A stretch of 64,000 nucleotides of DNA from Osedax fenrisi (GCA_964019155.1 OZ025241.1:89766228-89830227), one strand, 5' to 3'. Counted from the stretch's first letter, positions 46,150-60,060 are shown. The notes: generated by a model not told the origin, from the letters alone. A program made the numbers and translations.

Positions 46150-47620
46150 AATGTATATTAATGCTGTAAAATTTAAAATACTATATTAATTAATAATTAT
46201 TAAAATAATATATAATTAATAATTAATAATATACAATTAATTGTTATTAATTAATAATAAATATTGATAAGTAATTATTAATTAGTAAATTATAATTGAA
46301 TAATTATTAGAATAATATATAAATAATAATTAATAATATACAATTAATTATTATTACTTAATAATTATAATTGAATAATAGTATACATAGTATAATATGT
46401 ATTTGTATATTATATACTTAATATACCATATATGGTTACACGAATATCTGTGTATGTACATCGTACACTGTACACATGTTTTTATATGTGAATATAAATG
46501 AATAGTAATCAAGCAAGCAAGCAAGCAAGCATATAATTATAATCCCTTGCTGACCTAGATAACTTTTTGCATAGTAAATTATCTTATGATCATTATTCAT
46601 GTTTCACTGAGTCATAGTTAAATATAGAATATTCACCTAACTTATAAGTTATAGCGCTATAGAGCGTAATAATCATTAATAGAATAATATAATAGAATAA
46701 TATATAAATAATAATTACTAATATACAATTAATTATTATTACTAAACAATTATTATTGATAAATAATTATTAAGATAATATATAATTAATAATTATTAAT
46801 ATATAATTAAGTGTTATTAATTAATAATAAGTATTGATAAATAATTATTAATTAGTAAATTATAATTGAATAATTATTAGAATAATATATAAATAATAAT
46901 TAATAATATACAATTAATTAGTATTACTTAATAATTATAATTGAATAATAGTATACATAGTATAATATTTATTTGTATATTATATACTTAATATACCATA
47001 TATGGTTACACGTATATCTGTGTATGTACATCGTACACTGTACACATGTTTTTATATGTGAATATAAATGAATAGTAATCAAGCAAGCATTGTATAATTA
47101 TAATCCCTTGCTGACCTAGATAACTTTGTGCATAGTAAATTATCTTATGATCATTATTCATGTTTCACTGAGTCATAGTTAAATATAGAATATTCACCTA
47201 ACTTATAAAACTTATTAAAATAATATATAATTAATGTTATTAATTAATAATAAGTATTGATAACTAATTATTAATTAGTAAATTATAATTGAATAATTAA
47301 TAATTATTAAAATAATATATAATTAATAATTAATAATATACAATTAATTAGTATTACTTAATAATAATTATTGTTAATAAATTAGAATTGAATAATTATT
47401 AAAATAATATATAATTAATAATTATTAATATACAATTAATAATTATTAATATATAATTAATTGTTAATTAATAATAAGTATTGATATATAATTATTAAAA
47501 TAATATATAATTAATAATAAGTATTGATAAATAATTATTAATTAGTAAATTAGAATTTAATAATTAATAATTATTAAAATACTATATAATTAATAATTTT
47601 ACAGCACTAATGTATATATA
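46142..47620. repeat. AT-rich block with a 240-bp internal duplication
   Basis: AATTATTAAAATAATATATA-type words dominate. The stretch 46405-46650 is repeated almost exactly at 46975-47210 (landmarks CATCGTACACTGTACACATG, CAAGCAAGCA, CCCTTGCTGACCTAGATAAC). No gene is seen. Confidence 0.75.
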
Positions 47621-47631
47621 TACATATATAC

Positions 47632-47671
<40 letters not shown>

Positions 47672-47713
47672 GTATTAATAGTTGTATGTTATCTATAGAT
47701 ATTATAATTATAA

Positions 47714-47750
<37 letters not shown>

Positions 47751-47838
47751 CCATATACATTATAATGTTTATATTATATATGTATAAATATTATAATATT
47801 TATTTGTATATAATATACTTAATTTAATATTTGTATAC

Positions 47839-47872
<34 letters not shown>

Positions 47873-48196
47873 TATATATTATAATAAATAAGTTATATTA
47901 AATGATCAAAATAATAATGTATTTATTGTAAAATTCTAGGTTAAAGATTGTTATAAATTTGTATTTGCCTAGTTATAAAACAGTTGTAATTTTATAATAA
48001 TGCATAACACATATTTACACATGTTAAACATAATTTGACACTTTGATATTATATATAATATATAGTATAATATGGTATACTATAGTATAATATTAATATG
48101 ATTATTTTATAAATTTCTAAAAAAATGCATTATGTTAAAATATTATGTTTTAATATATTTTTGTAAATAGTTTTACAAAATTTTACAACAATCCAT

Positions 48197-48715
48197 ATGG
48201 AACGCACAACATAGCATGCACGTTATATGGAAGTCTAAGATACACTTACCACTTAAAATAAGACTCATTGTAGCAACCGTAGAAAGTGTACTAACCTATG
48301 GATCTGAGTCATGGACACTGACTGTTCAACAGCAGAAAACACTGGATGGCACATACACGCGAATTCTTCGTAAAGCCCTAAATATATCTTGGCAAGAATA
48401 CTTCACAAATAAAAATGTGTATGGTAAACTACCTCTTATTTCATCCAAAATAAAATACAGAAGGATGAGAATGGCTGGTCACTGTATACGTCATCCGGAA
48501 CTATCAACACACCCGCTCATGTTATGGGAACCCACACAAGGCAAAGCTAACAGAGGTCGCCGACGACTGAATTATGTTGATGTGTTGAAAAAAGGACACT
48601 GGTCTCCTAGAGAAGGAAGAGATAAGAACCAGCATTCTCGATAGAGATATCTGGCGGGAGTTGACTCATACTGATGCTCGAGTAGACGATCAAGATCATC
48701 CTCGAAATTAAGCAT
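48197..48715 (+). pseudogene. LINE-2, 3' segment (RT C-terminal domain)
   Basis: The open part 48216-48644 encodes VESVLTYGSESWTLT, LDGTYTRILRKALNISW, MAGHCIRHPE and a R-G-R-R-R motif. It is homologous to the end of LINE-1. The sequence ends just before the hAT-like element at 48725, with a reading-frame loss near 48600 relative to LINE-1. Confidence 0.8.
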
Positions 48716-48724
48716 AAGTATATA

Positions 48725-49672
48725 TAGGGTTGTTAAAAAACGCGTTTTTTATTATTGTTTGTTTAAAACATGTTTTAAACGGTTTTTTTCGTTTTTAATT
48801 CATTTTATTCGTTTTTTATCCGTTTTTTTCTGTTACAAAATATAAAATTATTTAAATAAAGTAGATATGTTGTTAAATAATAAAATAATAATAAAGTAAG
48901 TACATATTATATGAATAATCAGTAATAATTCAAATAATATATTATCTGTATTATTAGCATTATTAAATCATATTGTCAAACTATACATTAGTATGACAAT
49001 TATAATAATTATAATATTTATTTTGTTATAACACTGAGTATTTCTGTATTATTTAATTATTTGTTATAGACATGGAGATTGTATCACAATCTATAGATAT
49101 ATGTACATTATATAATTAATATTATAAAAGCTGTATGAACTTTCATATTTATATTATAATAAATTATTATAAATAATAAAGTAAAATTAGATTTCTTTTA
49201 TGTTCTGATATAATAAATTATATAATAATATATATTATTAACTTTCATATTTCTTTTATATATTAATATATTATTATTAAAATATATGAAAATTCATACT
49301 ATTTTTTTATATAATTTTAAACATAATATATATTATTATACAATTTATTATATCAAAACATAAAAGAAATCTAATTTAACTTTTAATAATAATATTATAT
49401 TTGTATACACATATTTTATACATTTATTAAATATTCATTCATTTTTCAATTATTATACAATTTATTATATCAAAAAAAAGAGCAGATAAATTATTATTTG
49501 TCAAATTGAATTTAAATTTAAATTTAAATATTAACAATTAAATAAATATATGTATAAATGTATGTCTCTTGTTTTTTTCTGTTTTTTTCGTTTTTTATTC
49601 TATGTTTAAAACGGTTTAAAACGCGTTTAAAACGTCTGTTTAAAACGTGTTTTTTATTAACTCACAACCCTA
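48725..49672. mobile_element. Non-autonomous hAT-type element, TSD AGTATATA
   Basis: The ends are TAGGGTTGTT and its partner CAACCCTA, with the 8-base sequence AGTATATA directly outside both (48717-48724 and 49673-49680). An 8-bp duplication is the hallmark of hAT elements. The subterminal regions are rich in GTTTAAAACG and CGTTTTTT words in both orientations. There is no coding sequence. Confidence 0.8.
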
Positions 49673-49689
49673 AGTATATATATATGGAA

Positions 49690-50095
49690 CATGAAATATG
49701 GTATGGAAGGTAACAGTATGATAAGATGTAACTTGACATTAAGGTATGCTGGAAGGTTAACGTACATTATGATGGGACGTGATAGTAAGATATTATGGGA
49801 CGTGACAGTATAATATGATGGAACTTAACATTACGGTATGTTGGCAGGTTAACTTACAGTATGATGGGACGTGATAGTAAGATATTATGGGATGTGACAG
49901 TACAATATGATGGAACTTGACATTGCGGTATGCTGGAAGGTTAACGTACACTGTACGTCGTACAGTATGATGGGATAGGACAGTAAGATATTATGGGACG
50001 TGACAGTATTTTATGATGGAACTTAACATTACGATATGTTGGCAGGTTAACTTACAGTATGATGGGACGTGATAGTAAGATATTATGGATACAGA
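49690..50095 (+). repeat. ~92-bp tandem repeat, about 4 copies
   Basis: The landmark GATGGGACGTGATAGTAAGA recurs at about 49771, 49863, 49969 (diverged) and 50061. The third unit carries an extra CTGTACGTCGTACA. Confidence 0.8.
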
Positions 50096-50531
50096 AAATT
50101 AACAGAAATTACTAACAATGAACTTTGCCCAACACAAACTTTATAATAAACAATATAAATAGATACATATAATAGGTATGCGGACTATAATATTTTGTAA
50201 ATTCATCATACATATATTGTGGCATAACTAATATAAAACAATATACGAGCCCAACATAATGTATTTCTATAATATAGTAACATATTATAAATATATGGGC
50301 TATTATGGGCAATCAAATATGACATTAATTTAGATATTTAAATAATATTTTAATTTAAATAATACATAAATATATATTAAAATTAAATTTTAAATTGTAT
50401 TATTTAAAATATTAAAATAATTAAATCATGAAAAATTACGTTTTTGAAATTTCAACATATTTTTCGCATATTTATATACAGAAAAAATAGGCATTTTATA
50501 TAAATATATAACTATTCATTTTACTACTAAT
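50096..50531. other. AT-rich DNA
   Basis: Nothing is recognised. The minus-strand ORF at 50112-50312 is hydrophobic low-complexity sequence. Confidence 0.55.
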
Positions 50532-50713
50532 AATAGGATTATATGCGATTAGACCGCTCAATATAAAAAAACTAAAATAATATCTCTAATAATTTATATT
50601 CAATAATTTATTGAATAAATATTTGATAATAAATCATATTTATATCGTGATTATAATCATTATGATAATTTTGTTGTTTACATTGAGCGGTCTAATATCA
50701 CATTTACCCTATT
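50532..50713. mobile_element. Short inverted-repeat MITE (AGACCGCTCAAT)
   Basis: The left arm has AATAGG then ATTAGACCGCTCAAT, and the right arm has ATTGAGCGGTCTAAT then CCTATT. The pair bounds about 180 bp. The right arm is also the start of the direct repeat described next. Confidence 0.55.
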
Positions 50714-51291
50714 AATATAATAAATATGATAATAGTTTTCAATTATTGAAAACCTTGAATCAATATGAAGATAAATAAATATTATTAATTTTAAATTAAA
50801 AGTAATAGATTTTGACTGAATCACCTTTATAGCAGAGTTCCATACACTACATTCATTTTCTTATCCACTTTCTTTATATCAATGGCTACCGCCGGCCGCA
50901 CTACTTCTAGATTAATAAAGTGGCACTCTGATCATTTCAATTTTCCTTTTTTTAAGGTTTCTTCCATATTATAGTAGTAATTTAACTTATTAAATATATA
51001 TATATATATGTTGTAGTGTAGAATAGATAGAATATTTCGAAATCCCCAACTAGTAATTATGATTTACGTACTGGCCAATCAATCGCATTGTCATGCTAAT
51101 CATTCAACCATAAAACTTCGAATTATGTAATGATATATATGCATCGTCTCATTTATATTATTCTTGAACACAGACGAGGTACATTTATATCATGTATATC
51201 ATTGATATTATTTATACTATTTATATAATTTATATTATTTAGATTAGTGATATCATTTATATTATTGATACTATGTATATTATTTATACTA
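50685..51291 (+). repeat. Direct repeat, left copy (~605 bp)
   Basis: The copy starts GAGCGGTCTAATATCACATT and ends near ATGTATATTATTTATACTA. It contains an ATG-led stretch in a GC-rich patch at 50882 (MATAGRTTSRLIKWHSDHF) followed by a donor-like AAG|GTTTCT. The other copy is at 53334-53936. Confidence 0.8.
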
Positions 51292-51994
51292 GTTTTTATA
51301 ATATTTAATATTAGGATAATACCCTATAGGAATATTTTCCACCCTAATCCCATTCGAATTTACTTTCATAATAGAATAAGACTATTTATTACTGAAATAA
51401 TAATTTAATTTCAAACTTATTGGAACCATTATATCTTGATATGATTTATATGTAAAATTATAAATTATTTTGTAGAATGCTGACTAAGGGGATGATGATG
51501 ACCAATTCAGTCCCCACTTCCAGAATGCAAATTTACACCAACCTTAGATATAATAGACCAACTATTGATTTTCTTATGTGTTTTTTATGCAGTAGTAAAT
51601 ACTATTAACCTATTATATAGTTAATCTATAATAATGTAATGACCATTTATATTTTTCTGACATAATATGATATTTATCTATGTTAAATAAATAGAGTTTA
51701 ATATATAAATATTCGCTTTCTAATATTACAATATAATATTGGTAAACTAGTCATGTATATTTTTAATATCATAAACTACTCACTAATATGGTTATACTTT
51801 AGAGTTATATTCAAATACAGCTTTATGAGCATTTCACATATAATTCTATATATTAAAACACCCGAAAGTCCTTCTATGATTAATATGTACTATACCTATA
51901 GGCATGGGCTAAACTTTAGGGGCGGGTGGTATATATCCCCCTAATATATATATATATATACTAATATTATTATAATATACCATATTTAGGTTGT
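51292..51994. other. AT-rich DNA between the direct repeat and the hAT remnant
   Basis: No gene is recognised. A TAGGGGCGGG...CCCCCTAA foldback of about 28 bases lies at 51918-51945. Confidence 0.5.
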
Positions 51995-53124
51995 CAAGAA
52001 GAAATTTAAAATATCCTGTCTTTGGCTTTATACATACACTGTAGAGCTCATGTTTCTCATTTAATAGCATCAATAGCCATCAATGAATCAACTATAACTA
52101 GAAATTCTCTAAATACTGTTCAAGATTTAGGTTCATTATATAATCAGTCAGGAAAGTTTAAACAATTATTTCAAAATAATGTTATAAAACCGTTTTGTCC
52201 AACCAGATTCTTGACAAGAGAACCTGCAGTATACTGTATTATCAATAACTATACTGATATTATAAAAAATTAGCTAATATGAAATCACCTTTATTTATTC
52301 TTGGCATATGCCAAGAATGTAAATTCCATAGATATATCTATATATCTATAGATCTATGGTATTTCCAATCATTTCAATTTTGGAGAAATTTAATGTAATA
52401 CTACAAAGTAAAACTATTACTGTAAGTTTAATGATTTAATCTTCAAAACCTGTCACCCAAAAACTACAAGAATGCAGAGAAGAAATCAAATGTAGTGACA
52501 TAATATACTGAGTTAACAAATTTATTGGTGATAATGATATTGATGTTACCAAGAAAAATAAAGCGAAAGGATAATAATCAACATATTAATATAGAAGAAT
52601 GTAATCGAAGAGATTATTATAGAATTATTGATATGGCAATTGAGTCAATACATACATATTTTAATGCAACATATATTAATATATACAAACAAATGGAACA
52701 AATATTTACTAATAAAGAACACAATATTGATATAATAAAAGACTACCCAGAGTTATGTAAATAAGATTTGATTGCCGAAATTAGATGTTATAAAAAACGT
52801 TATAACAATATGAATCTGAATAATATTATAACAAATTTTAAAACTATGGCTAACGAAGTAATACATTTTTTCCAGAAATTCAAACTCTATTAAACTTACT
52901 TATAGTATCACCTGCAAGTTCGTGTGACGCTGAAATATCTTTCAGTGCGTTTAGAAGATTAAAGACATGACTAAGAAATAGAATGACGCAGAGAAGATTA
53001 AATACGATTTTATAATGATTTTCAACATCCACAAAGAAAAATTGGAAGAATTAGACACAGGTGACATATTAAAGTCATTTATAAATAATTCATTTGAGAG
53101 AAGAAGTATTAAATTTGGTAAATA
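51995..53124 (+). pseudogene. Decayed hAT-family transposase
   Basis: 52022-52273 is open and reads ALYIHCRAHVSHLIASIAIN and onward to FCPTRFLTREPAV, the R-N-H/hAT catalytic-domain region (C-x-A-H then T-R-W in functional relatives). 52525-52764 gives a lysine-rich middle. At 52915-53000 the C-terminal dimerisation segment appears (SPASSCDAEISFSAFRRLKT, stop, LRNRM), and after a frameshift NIHKEKLEELD. At least two stops and several frameshifts are present, so it is not functional. It most resembles transposon-derived ZMYM1/TTF-HAT proteins. Confidence 0.75.
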
Positions 53125-53227
53125 ACTTTTGTGAATAAATATATATATATATATAAATATTAGATTTTTTTTCCAATATACCTCCCTATATTATAAGTAA
53201 AGTTTCGCCCCGTTCCTCAGTATACCT

Positions 53228-53936
<709 letters not shown>

Positions 53937-54911
53937 AGTATTACAACTATAGTTGTTATAATATGATGCCTCTATTTATTAGAATGTAGTACCTGTGGTA
54001 TGTAGTTATGGTATTATCCCAACGTTGTCAAAATCCAGTATAGCATAGATAAAGAATACACAGTATACAAGGCAACATGTGTTTATTAATATAGATATAG
54101 ATATAGATATTATGTTATCGAATAGTGAAGCATGAATGTTCACGTGTATGCGTTCACGAGGATACGAATGATAATTAGTGCAGTATAAATTACCAGGCAC
54201 GTTGGCTTGGGATGCACGCGCGGGGCGGTGGGTGTTTATGGTATGAGTGGGCGTGGCTATACGCCGTACATTTGTACTTCATATAAACGTATCTATAAAT
54301 AGATGATATCAATAGTATTGGTTCAATACATGTGTACAGTATATATATATACATAGGTACCATTACACTAGTTATATCATTTATATTATTGATACTATTT
54401 ATATCATTTATATCATGTATATTATGATGTCATTTAATTATTTATATTATTTATACTATTTACAGTATGGTTTTAGAGGAAGTTTTTGTTAAAATAAAAT
54501 CTATACAGTACCACGTTTATTGATTCCAATAAACGAGATAAATACACGGGCAGAATACAACCCGATAACATATATAATATTATATTATATATAATATATA
54601 CAAATAATAATTAGTTAAACAATTTATAATTAAATAAATGATTATAAAAATAATAAGGCTACAATAATATGATAAATAGTGAATTTAATATAAATAAATT
54701 CAAAATTGAAAGTTAACCATTAAAGCGATGTTTACATTTTTTTTAATAAACAAAGCTTGTGCTTCGCGTACGTAAAACATGTATATATATAATATATACG
54801 TAATTTAGTAATATCCCCTGCCGCTGCTAGCAGTAGTATCGAAATCACTGAAATAGATTTAGGTTCGGCTCTGTTTGCATACAACAATGTTTGCATTTGT
54901 TACCAGTGAGT
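53937..54911. other. Mostly AT-rich DNA, no gene recognised
   Basis: A GC-richer patch at 54195-54270 carries GGGCGTGGCTATACG, a wording that also occurs in X1 and in the foldback element. ATTTATATCATT-type degenerate repeats surround it. Confidence 0.55.
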
Positions 54912-55199
54912 ATAGCCGGCGAATTAACAAGGGGTGGGACTATAGGCGTGGCTATATCAAAAATACTATAAACGCTAATTCGATTATATAATATTGTAGA
55001 TAGTTTTTTAAAGAATTATTTAATTTTATTTGAATCTTTACTTATATTATATAATAGTTAAAATGTTAGAGTTATTTAATTTATGTTATTTATTGTATTT
55101 GCATGCATGACACGTGTTTATTTAAATGTTACATATAAATAGATAGGTGGAAATAGGTGGTCTATTAAAACTATTAGTACCTATAGGTACTATATATTA

Positions 55200-55261
<62 letters not shown>

Positions 55262-55731
55262 CTATATGTAGTATATATGTAGTATTTAATATATACTAAA
55301 TTTATAAAATTGTCATAAATCATATAGATTATTATTAATAATTATTTTTAATATATATTAGGTTCATTTTAGATTTTTTAATAATAAGAATAAATTAGAG
55401 CTATATGTTGTGAATATATTATACTACAAATTAATTAAAAATATTCAATATTCAGTGACCAGTAACTTTTTTTAAAAGACCACCTATTTCCACCTATCTA
55501 TTTACATGTAACATTTAAATAAACACGTGTCATGCATGCAAATACAATAAATAACATAAATTAAATAAATATAATATTTTTAACTATTATATAATCGAAT
55601 TAGCAATTCAAATTAAATTAAATATCTCTATAAAAACTATCTACAGTATTATATAATCGAATTAGCGTTTATAGTATTTTTAATATAGCCACGCCTATAG
55701 TCCCACCTCTTGTGAATTCGCCGGCTATAGT
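54912..55731. mobile_element. Foldback element, arms of ~250 bp
   Basis: The left terminus TATAGCCGGCGAATT and the right terminus AATTCGCCGGCTATA are exact inverted copies. Inversion continues inward through GTGGGACTATAGGCGTGGC, CTAATTCGATTATATAAT, TGCATGCATGACACGTGTTT and GATAGGTGGAAATAGGTGGT. The arms (54912-55163 and 55472-55731) differ by indels. The centre holds an (AT)n tract. There is no coding capacity. Confidence 0.8.
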
Positions 55732-55814
55732 GCAGATCCCCCAATAATAGGTAACAAATATTATTGTATTGTATTTCCACCTACCGGTTATTATTAGTAC
55801 TAATTCATATCACT

Positions 55815-56011
55815 TTTACACGCATTCGAGTATAGTAGTGACACCCTCGTTATCTCTAGTTATAAATATAATATTAAAAAATATTAATAGTAATTATCTC
55901 GATAATATTAATTCATATACAATATACAAAAATGTTATATAGCGGATCAATAGTTTAAAAGTAATTGCATTATAATCAAAGGTATCACTACTATACACCT
56001 TTCCCCTAATA
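55815..56011. mobile_element. Half of a 'word' family element (element F, word AGTAGTGACACC)
   Basis: GTAGTGACACCCTCGTTATC at about 55834 corresponds to the right-centre block of the element at 60760 (GACACCCCCGTTATC). The right end GGTATCACTACTATACACC then TTTCCCCTAATATA carries the same word inverted. The left half is missing. Confidence 0.5.
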
Positions 56012-56639
56012 TAAGAATATAATGACCAAACTTGACTAATATTGTGCAAAGGGTTGTCGGTTTTTTGTGTTTTTTCTTGGTTTTTTGGGTTATTTGGGTT
56101 TTTTCAATAATAATGATTTATTGATTAAAAAATTCTTTAAATTTATTAATTATTTATTAAAAACAAATAAAAAATACTATTATAACGTAACATATTAATT
56201 TTTATAAATTAATATGTTACGTTATAATAATATTTTTTATATTTTAGTTATCTCATACTTTATCTCTTTATAGAGTAATTTTAATTTTTTACATTCTTAA
56301 TTTTATTTATATTTTATTTATTTTATGAGAATCTAGACTATCCAAAATATGATGATTGGGGAAATGCTAGTAAAAACTTGTTTATTAATTTCCCCATTAT
56401 TCCTTGCCTGTTGGAGATGAATGATAAATCTGATTTATTATAAATAATAAATTAAAGCATGAACTATTAAAATATTTGAATAAATATACAAGTTTTCCAG
56501 CCTTCTAATTTCCAAGTCTGTTTCTTAACTTTGACTGAACTAGACCAAAAGATGAACACATTATTTCTACCCAAGCACTAGAACCTTTAACTGTTATTAA
56601 GGATTCAATTATTTTAAAAATGTCATCATCAACTTCAAC

Positions 56640-57040
56640 ATATCGCATGGCGTGATTATTTGATCATATCTTTTTTTTGTATCATCATCTATAAGATTTC
56701 TTAAATCATCAATTAGATCTTTCCAGATTCTTACAACATCGTATTTTTTTTTGAATCGCTCGAGCATATCTCGAAGTATATAGCAATTGGTTTCATTATT
56801 TTTAGCATATCTTCCGCACTTCTTTTCAACCCAATGTTGGATATTTTTATGATAATATCTTTATCAATGTCCTATCTTTTATCTTCTCATATATTAAATA
56901 ATATCGTCCAATTCTTTAAATAACTCTCGATGCTAACTTCAAATTTATTCCATCGAGTTTCAATAGGCATCATTAGCTTACTTCCACCTGCTTATTTTAG
57001 AAGAGCTGAGTTAAACTTTGGTCTATAAAGTCTAAACACT
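56640..57040 (-). pseudogene. hAT transposase fragment
   Basis: The reverse strand reads MMPIETRWNKFEVSIESYLK then NWTILFNI, and later KRSAEDMLKIMKPIAIYF. This is the conserved T-R-W-N and N-W motif region of Ac/hAT-type transposases found in many animal genomes. Stops and frameshifts are frequent. It differs from the hAT remnant at 52 kb. Confidence 0.65.
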
Positions 57041-57099
57041 AAAATTAAAACTTTGATAATATTTCATAATATGAAATTCTTATTATATAATATATATAA

Positions 57100-57610
57100 T
57101 CATAGACATAGAGAGTCTTTTCGTCAATGTATATAGATAGATAGATAGATATAGTTTATTGTTTAAAACTGTAATATTAACAGTATGTATATAGTACCTT
57201 ATGTGTCTGTAGATCTTCTGGGAGTCGACTCCGTTCCGCAAGTAGTCAGTTAGTTTAGTAATAGTTATATGTATAGTTATAATGTGTTAAGTCTGATAGC
57301 TAAGCAAAGAGTGCCTTGTTAAGTATAATATAGTGGGCGTGTCTGCTTATAGTATTGGGCGTGTCTAAGCTATATTACAAAAACAAACAAAATGACATAA
57401 AACAATAATAATAATAAAAAACTAATAACGAATATAAACGAAAATATATAATGATTTATAAATGCCATGTTACATATGGTTAAGATATAAAATTAATAAA
57501 TGATATAATAACAAAATAATAATAAAAAAAAGGGAATTATTCAGATGCAAGCACTTAATCACCATATCAACTTTAGGGAAGGGGTCCTCAATCCCTGTGC
57601 CTTGGGGGTA
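57100..57610. other. AT-rich DNA with a (GATA)n microsatellite
   Basis: (GATA)n sits at 57137-57153. GGAGTCGACTCCGTTCCGCA near 57221 resembles LINE 3' untranslated sequence, but I cannot place it in a family. Confidence 0.4.
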
Positions 57611-58782
57611 CACTGTTAAAAATATTTCTCCTTTAAAACCTTTAATGAATGCTGAAGCGGTGTAAAAGGTTTATGACGCGCATTACGAGTTATTTTATTC
57701 ATCTATGCACTAAAGGTTTTGGGAACCTTTATTTAAAACCTTTATGATCTCATCAATTCGATTAAAGGTTATATGTACCTTTACTGGTCTCATAAATTCG
57801 ATTAAAGGTTATGTGTACCTTTACTGGTCTCCTAAATTCTAGTAAAGGTTATGTGTACCTTTACTGATTTCATAAATTCGATTAAAGGTTATGTGTACCT
57901 TTACTGGTCTCCTAAATGCGATTAAAGGTTATGTGTACCCAGCAAACAACAATAGTAAGTGTATGTTAATTAAGTATTATTAAGTTTATATAATTTTTTT
58001 ATTATAGAAATAATAAAATATTATACCTTTTAATTATTTTGAAATATTGATTTAATTTGTATCTATGCAAATTAATTAATAATTATTATTTTACTTTTAT
58101 ATTTAAGTTTATATACTGTTTTTAATAAATAAAATTTTATTTTAAAAACTAAAATTATTTAAGTAATCCTATATTTTACTACATTATCGTAATCTAATTC
58201 GGGTGACTCATGAACTATAATGTTAATCATAATTACATTGATAATACAATTGGAATTCATGTTGAACTAATTGCCCAATATTGAATATATAGCAATTTCA
58301 TATTGATTAAATATTGTATTCAATATTAAAATTATTTATTATTGTATTTAAGTTTTAAATCTAACTTAAATGAAATTATATAATATATTATAATATATAA
58401 GTTATTATTTTGATATGATACTACTTACTATGTTAAGATACTAATATTTATTTTAATTTAATTTATTTTTATTTATTTATACTAATATTTATATATTTGC
58501 ATAAAACCTTTAGTACCTTTTCAAATATCAGTAAAGGTTATGAAAACCTTTAATACTATATTTGCATAAAACCTTTAGTGCTTTTTAAACATCAGTAAAG
58601 GTAATGAAAACCTTTAATCCTCTATCTGCATAAAACCTTTAGTGATTTTCAAACATTAGTAAAGGTTATGAAAACCTTTAGTGCTCGCTAAACGAATGCG
58701 AAAGGTACATGAAACCTTCACACATAGGTCGAGTTTCGTAAGGTTTTCTCAGCTAGTCACTAAAGGTTATTTTCTAACAGTG
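57611..58782. mobile_element. MITE-like element with CACTGTTAAAAA ends and AAAGGTT words
   Basis: The left end is CACTGTTAAAAATATTTC and the right end is TTTTCTAACAGTG, with TA outside each. The word AAAGGTTATG (and the inverse ACCTTTA) is repeated throughout both subterminal regions. 57735-57945 is a ~39-bp tandem array of AAAGGTTATGTGTACCTTTA with TCATAAATTCGATT spacers. The ends are shared with the small element at 18343-18444. Confidence 0.7.
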
Positions 58783-58939
58783 TACAAACTTGACCCACGG
58801 TTTGTCCACTGATACCCGTAATACCCGATAAATTATTATAAAGAGAATGCAACCGAATAAATTAACCCCATAAAACTAAAAATATAATAATATAATAATT
58901 GAATAATAAAAATTAATAAAATAAAATAAAATTTAAATA

Positions 58940-59660
58940 TTAATACAATGAATTATCAAGCCTTGTAATAAATTGATTGACAGAAGTTGCTGAACACGTA
59001 TAATTAGATAGCAAATTACAAGGAGTTGAAATACGATTACTAAAATAATTCAGAGTAACATTAGTCTTGCATTTGTCTTTTCGAACTTTAATGGAAGGAC
59101 CTCGACTTCTTGATGAATAAGTTTTCAGTAGCCCCGAGCAATCAACTTCGACTAGACCATTTATAATTTTATAGGCAAGAATCAGATCAGCCCGTAACCT
59201 GTGTTGAGATAATGAAGTTAAGTTTAAAAATAATAATCTATTTTCATAATTTGTATATGGTATACCACATCTATAGAAAAGCCTTTTAGTGAATGTCCTT
59301 TGGACTTTTTCAATTTTATTTTTTAGGCCTACATGTATATTAGAAGGGTTCCAAATACAAGAATTATATACTAATAAAGGTCTAACATATGTTATAAAGG
59401 CTTTTGTTAGGTAACAATAGTCATTAATAATAAAGCATCTAAATATAATATTCAGAATATTAAAAGCTTTACTGCACATTTGATTTATATGAGTGTCAAA
59501 TGTCAGTTTAATTTTAAAAATTATTCCAAGATATTTAAACTCTGTTAGACTATTTAATTAAATATTATTTATAGTATACGAATGTGTATTGATATTCCCA
59601 AATGTCATAATTGAACATTTTTGAATGGCAAGTTCATATAATATTTTAATTTATATGATT
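58940..59660 (-). pseudogene. CR1/L2-like LINE reverse-transcriptase C-terminal fragment
   Basis: The 179-codon open part (58940-59479) reads AFITYVRPLLVYNSCIWNPS, KIEKVQRTFTKRLF, LSQHRLRADLILAYKIINGL and NYFSNRISTPCNLL. These are the standard landmarks after the catalytic domain in CR1/Jockey-like elements. Upstream to about 59660 a further piece (EFKYLGI) is separated by a stop. The 3' part is remarkably intact. It is probably the same family as the LINE at 62-64 kb. Confidence 0.8.
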
Positions 59661-59892
59661 TCATTTTCTAATTACAAGCAATAGAGAAACATAAAATGAG
59701 CCATATAATATATTATATAGATATCATTATAACATAATTATTATTAATACAGTATTAATAGTAGTATCAATGTAGTACTATAATATTTATATAAAATGTA
59801 AGGAATAAAATTAAAAACCAATAGTTTTTTCATTTAAAAAAACCGATGTAAAATCTCAAACCCCTTTGAGAAAACCCAAACAACCCTGAGTA

Positions 59893-59950
<58 letters not shown>

Positions 59951-60060
59951 TATATATCAGTCACAAACACCAACACACACACATACATATATGTATATAA
60001 GCACATGTATATATTTCTATATTTAATTATTAATTAATTCATAATATTTAGATAGAAATC

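Larger units (their letters stand above)
43348..48196. other. 4.8-kb insertion into LINE-2 made of satellites and AT-rich DNA
   Basis: LINE-2 homology stops after codons for KALA (43347) and resumes with WNAQHSMHVIWK at 48197. The inserted DNA holds a 36-bp repeat, a 280-bp satellite, several (AT)n tracts and a duplicated AT-rich block. I could not define terminal repeats or a target duplication, so its class is unknown. Confidence 0.65.
56050..59887. mobile_element. Degenerate hAT element with AGGGTTG ends, filled with later insertions
   Basis: The left end is AGGGTTGTCGGTTTTTTGTG and the right end is AACCCAAACAACCCT. A transposase remnant lies on the minus strand at 56640-57040. A CACTGTTA-type MITE (57611-58782) and a LINE fragment (58940-59660) lie inside. 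No matching 8-bp duplication was found outside the ends, so the two ends might belong to different copies. Confidence 0.5.
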
